Shown: in pieces, positions 6,522-8,363 of the stretch
Numbering within the stretch: position 1 is the first letter of the stretch
How the letters are laid out: each line of letters opens with the position of its first letter
From: Leptofilum sp050292445
Lineage (GTDB): Bacteria > Chloroflexota > Anaerolineae > Promineifilales > Promineifilaceae
DNA: 8,363 bases
NCBI GenBank assembly: GCA_050292445.1
Contig: JBNKLQ010000260.1
Coordinates: forward strand, 1-8,363
Reading direction: 5' to 3'
The notes under the pieces: generated by a model
The model's input: only the letters and a program-made list of their open reading frames with translations
Told to the model about the DNA's origin: nothing
Databases searched by the model: none
Made by a program: the position numbers and the translations under genes

Positions 6522-6953
6522 TTACTCTCCGCGATACCGATCTTTGACCCGAGGCCAGGACAGGATGACAAAGAAAACGGCCGCACACCATTGCAACACC
6601 GCCGAGACGGGCAGCACCCAACCGATAAAACTATCTGGATAGGCCCAATTGAGCGGTTCGCCCACCACGCGCAGCAGCAACCCCACGTTCAAAAAGATGT
6701 AGGTAGCCCAGGCCAACTGTTCATTGCCGCGCGGCTGCGCGTGGGTGATGATGGGGAACATCCAATAAATCACGCCAAAAATCATCTGGGTCACCCAACC
6801 CACCAAAAAGAGATGAAAGTAAGCAGGCGGCATGATGCGGATGACTTCCGGTAAATTGACGCTTGTGGGCAGCGCCAGCACAAACCCCAACAGCAGGGCC
6901 GCCACAAAATAAATCAATGCCGATTTGATGTACCAGCGAGTCAGTGTGGGCAT
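6522..6953 (-). CDS. Four-helix membrane protein related to haem-copper oxidase subunit I (paralogue A)
   Basis: A 143-residue integral membrane protein with four predicted helices (about 11-29, 43-68, 79-97 and 108-131). Helix 2 reads MPPAYFHLFLVGWVTQMIFG then VIYWMFP, followed by a HAQPRGNE loop. This matches the small 'cbb3-type cytochrome c oxidase subunit I-like' proteins, whose second helix resembles the haem-ligating helix of haem-copper oxidases and quinol/NO reductases; H47 is the candidate haem ligand. It is clearly paralogous to the next gene (same length, same MP-L--W start, shared GW--Q---GV--W--P and RGNE). It starts 1 nt after the TGA of the VOC gene and ends 1 nt before the next ATG, so translation is probably coupled. 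A full catalytic subunit (12 or more helices, several His ligands) is not present here. Function unknown; electron transfer, haem handling or sensing are possible. Confidence 0.65.
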   Translation of the reverse strand: MPTLTRWYIKSALIYFVAALLLGFVLALPTSVNLPEVIRIMPPAYFHLFLVGWVTQMIFGVIYWMFPIITHAQPRGNEQLAWATYIFLNVGLLLRVVGEPLNWAYPDSFIGWVLPVSAVLQWCAAVFFVILSWPRVKDRYRGE

Positions 6954-6954
6954 A

Positions 6955-7335
6955 TCAATTCATGTCTTCGTTTTCGGCCGTCCAAAATTCCAGCCGGTGT
7001 CCTTCTGGATCAGAACAATAAAATGCCAACGCGTTCCATCTTCGCTTAAGCGGTGTGGTAGCAATGCCTAGCTTCTCTAGCTCCGCTTTTACCGCTGTGG
7101 CATCTGCCACCTCCAAGGTCAATGTCATTCCCTGCCCCTGGACGTCGGCAATGGTGGCGCGCGCTGCATTGGCAATGCTTAAAAAGCTGGTGTCGGCCAG
7201 TTGAAATTCAATAAACCATTCATTGGCAAACACAATGGGCAAATTCAGGTGATCTTTATAGAAAGCAACCGTTTCTGACCAATGGCGACAGTATAAAATG
7301 GTGTTTGTCCGTTTGGGTTCAATCAATGGCTTCAT
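6955..7335 (-). CDS. VOC/glyoxalase-bleomycin resistance family protein
   Basis: A 126-residue cytosolic protein with the two beta-alpha-beta-beta-beta modules of the vicinal oxygen chelate fold. Module 1 is about residues 9-56 (NTILYCRHWSETVAFYKDHL, then WFIEFQLADTSFLSIA). Module 2 is about 69-119 (MTLTLEVADATAVKAELEKLG, then ALAFYCSDPEGHRLEFW). The DPEGHRLEFW ending with E116 is the hallmark of the family, and E116 is a candidate metal ligand. The usual first-module His is absent (NTILYC in its place), so metal binding may be altered. VOC proteins include glyoxalases, dioxygenases and antibiotic-binding proteins; this sequence does not show which. It is the first gene of a three-gene operon with two membrane proteins, with a 1-nt gap to the next gene. 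Its start (7335) is weakly supported by a GAGG close upstream. Confidence 0.8.
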   Translation of the reverse strand: MKPLIEPKRTNTILYCRHWSETVAFYKDHLNLPIVFANEWFIEFQLADTSFLSIANAARATIADVQGQGMTLTLEVADATAVKAELEKLGIATTPLKRRWNALAFYCSDPEGHRLEFWTAENEDMN

Positions 7336-7376
7336 CGCCTCATTTTACCTGATGCAGAAATCTTTTGTAATTCAGC

Positions 7377-7457
7377 TCAATAAACGAAGGCGGGAATGAC
7401 GTCTTCAGGTAATTTGTTTGCCCATTGCTCTGGGGATTGATACGATTCGCCAAGCAT
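7377..7457 (-). CDS. Possible 26-codon ORF or gene remnant upstream of the VOC operon
   Basis: ATG at 7457, preceded by AAAAGG and directly by an in-frame TAA, opens a frame encoding MLGESYQSPEQWANKLPEDV followed by IPAFVY and a TGA (7379-7377). The composition is protein-like: no rare-residue runs, an acidic-aromatic balance, and a LPEDVIPAFVY ending. After the TGA the frame continues 14 codons to the next stop. It could be a short leader peptide for the operon starting at 7335, the start of a gene inactivated by a stop codon, or chance. I do not recognise a family. Confidence 0.2.
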   Translation of the reverse strand: MLGESYQSPEQWANKLPEDVIPAFVY

Positions 7458-7467
7458 TTACCTTTTA

Positions 7468-7473
7468 GAGGAG
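7468..7473 (+). promoter_or_regulatory. Shine-Dalgarno that fixes the TTG start of the mannosyltransferase
   Basis: GAGGAG lies 7 nt before TTG at 7481. An in-frame TAG at 7466-7468 blocks any upstream start, and the next in-frame ATG is about 100 codons into the conserved region. TTG at 7481 is therefore the best start. Confidence 0.7.
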
Positions 7474-7480
7474 CTTTCTT

Positions 7481-8363
7481 TTGCTAAAATCGTTGTGGCG
7501 GCAAACGGCCGTACGCCATTCACTCATTATTTTTCTGGCACTGCGCCTCTTTTTAACTTTTTGGGCCGCAGTGGCGCTACAACTCATCCCCCTACCAGAA
7601 GAGCCAAATGAGAGAATACGGCCGTATCTCAACCAGCCCATCCTCGACGATGGAGCTACAGGATTGTTGCTGGGTCCGTGGCAGCGTTTTGATGCCCTGC
7701 ACTACACCCGCATCGCCGCCGAAGGGTACGCTCATCCTGAAGATTCCGTCTTCCCCCCTATCTACCCCCTGCTAATTTGGATGCTGGGAGGGCTGTTCGG
7801 CGGTTCGCACGCAGCGCACATGGCTGCGGGCATTCTCATCTCCAATGTGGCGCTGCTGGGGCTGCTAATTTTGCTGCATAAAGTGGGCAGCAACCTGCTT
7901 GGGCCGGAACACGCACCCCGGCTGCTGCTCTACTTTGCCCTGTTCCCCACTGGCTTTTTCCTCTTTGCCCCATATTCAGAGTCACTGTTTTTATTGCTAA
8001 CGCTGGCATCGCTCTGGTTGGGGTTTAATGACCGGCTGGAGTGGGCTGGCGTGCTGGGACTGCTGGCAGCACTCACCCGTCTCACGGGCTGGGTGCTGAT
8101 TGTGCCGCTGGCTTACCAATTTTGGCGGCATCATCTGGGCCAGGGGGCATGGAAAATCTCTCCGGTTGGCAGCTGGTATCCGAGATTGTATGGGAAGGCA
8201 GCGGCCGTTTTTCTGCCCATGATCGGCTTTTTGCTCTTTGTGCTATATCGAAGCCTGTTGGACCTGCCTGGTCTCAGCCGCATCTATGCCGAATACTGGT
8301 TCCAGCGCACTGGTATCCCAGGCTCTGATTTTCTGCGCGCTTTACAAGGCGTGTTTGGCCTGG
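7481..8363 (+). CDS. PIG-V-like (GPI mannosyltransferase 2 family) polytopic glycosyltransferase, 3' end outside window
   Basis: The plus-strand frame from TTG (7481) runs open for 294 codons to the edge. It encodes a polytopic membrane protein starting MLKSLWRQTAVRHSLIIFLA. After helix 1 (about 14-36) comes a large external loop with WQRFDALHYTRIAAEGY (67-83) and FPPIYPLLIW (91-100). This is the arrangement of PIG-V-like GT-C mannosyltransferases, in which the acidic residue after the first helix (D71 region) serves catalysis and the 'IA--GY---FP-YPL' block is conserved. FPTGFFLFAPYSESLFLLLT (155-174) and AALTRLTGWVL (196-206) match two further family blocks. Such enzymes transfer mannose from a polyprenyl-phosphate donor on the outer face of the membrane; the bacterial acceptor is unknown. 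Long hydrophobic helices continue to the edge. It is divergent from the VOC operon. The TTG start and the open right end make the gene easy to miss. Confidence 0.8.
   Translation, partial: MLKSLWRQTAVRHSLIIFLALRLFLTFWAAVALQLIPLPEEPNERIRPYLNQPILDDGATGLLLGPWQRFDALHYTRIAAEGYAHPEDSVFPPIYPLLIWMLGGLFGGSHAAHMAAGILISNVALLGLLILLHKVGSNLLGPEHAPRLLLYFALFPTGFFLFAPYSESLFLLLTLASLWLGFNDRLEWAGVLGLLAALTRLTGWVLIVPLAYQFWRHHLGQGAWKISPVGSWYPRLYGKAAAVFLPMIGFLLFVLYRSLLDLPGLSRIYAEYWFQRTGIPGSDFLRALQGVFGL

Larger units (their letters stand above)
7336..7480. other. Divergent intergenic region
   Basis: These 145 bp should hold the promoters of the minus-strand VOC operon and the plus-strand mannosyltransferase. It contains an 8-bp inverted repeat TTACCTGA (7345-7352) / TCAGGTAA (7405-7412), 52 bp apart, which could be two half-sites for a regulator or chance. 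It also contains the possible 26-codon ORF listed separately. No convincing -35/-10 pair was identified. Confidence 0.35.

Noticed and set aside
6521..6586. N-terminal extension of paralogue B starting at 6586
   Set aside because: It would add 22 residues overlapping the end of paralogue A. The internal start at 6520 has a ribosome-binding sequence and an N-terminus matching its paralogue.
7345..7412. 8-bp inverted repeat TTACCTGA / TCAGGTAA as an operator
   Set aside because: The arms are 52 bp apart with no further symmetry. A match this short is not enough to call an operator, so it is mentioned only in the intergenic description.
8041..8328. Plus-strand 95-codon frame near the right edge
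   Set aside because: It lies in a different frame within the PIG-V-like mannosyltransferase, whose motifs and hydrophobic helices continue through this region.

Overview
This window looks like chromosomal DNA of a free-living bacterium, most probably a member of the Chloroflexota (Anaerolineae/Ardenticatenia-like). That placement is an inference. It rests on the long Pro/Thr 'PTPTNTPVPPT'-style linker in a secreted protein, the gene repertoire, moderately high GC, and dense use of the palindrome ACGGCCGT. No rRNA, tRNA, CRISPR array, insertion sequence or phage gene was seen.

Layout. (1) Positions 1-171, minus strand: the N-terminal 57 codons of a PLP-dependent ACC deaminase/D-cysteine desulfhydrase-family enzyme, cut by the window edge at its catalytic Lys. 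(2) 172-303: intergenic, with an inverted repeat built from GCAAAG units. (3) 304-1641, minus: a short GMC-type FAD oxidoreductase. (4) 1642-1990: an AT-richer gene-poor stretch with a second CAAAG-type inverted repeat, a doubtful small ORF and a weak promoter candidate. (5) 1991-6046, plus: a two-gene unit encoding a small lipoprotein and a 1174-residue secreted M14 zinc carboxypeptidase. The peptidase carries an Ig-like domain, two near-identical jelly-roll-like repeats separated by a Pro/Thr linker, and a C-terminal P-domain. (6) 6061-6096: a 16-bp hairpin between convergent genes, the likely shared terminator. (7) 7335-6101, minus: a tightly packed operon of a VOC/glyoxalase-like protein and two paralogous four-helix membrane proteins that resemble the haem-binding part of haem-copper oxidase subunit I. 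(8) 7336-7480: a divergent intergenic region with a possible 26-codon ORF. (9) 7481 to the right edge, plus: a PIG-V-like polyprenol-dependent mannosyltransferase starting at TTG, with its 3' end outside the window.

The genes look like several independent short transcription units rather than one pathway. The 1991-6046 pair is devoted to the cell surface or exterior (lipoprotein plus secreted peptidase). The 7335-6101 operon is membrane or respiration related, of unknown exact role. The most unusual signal is genome-style rather than gene-style: the octamer ACGGCCGT occurs 13 times here, always inside genes but in all three reading frames. That points to a DNA-level function or mutational process comparable in kind to cyanobacterial HIP1.
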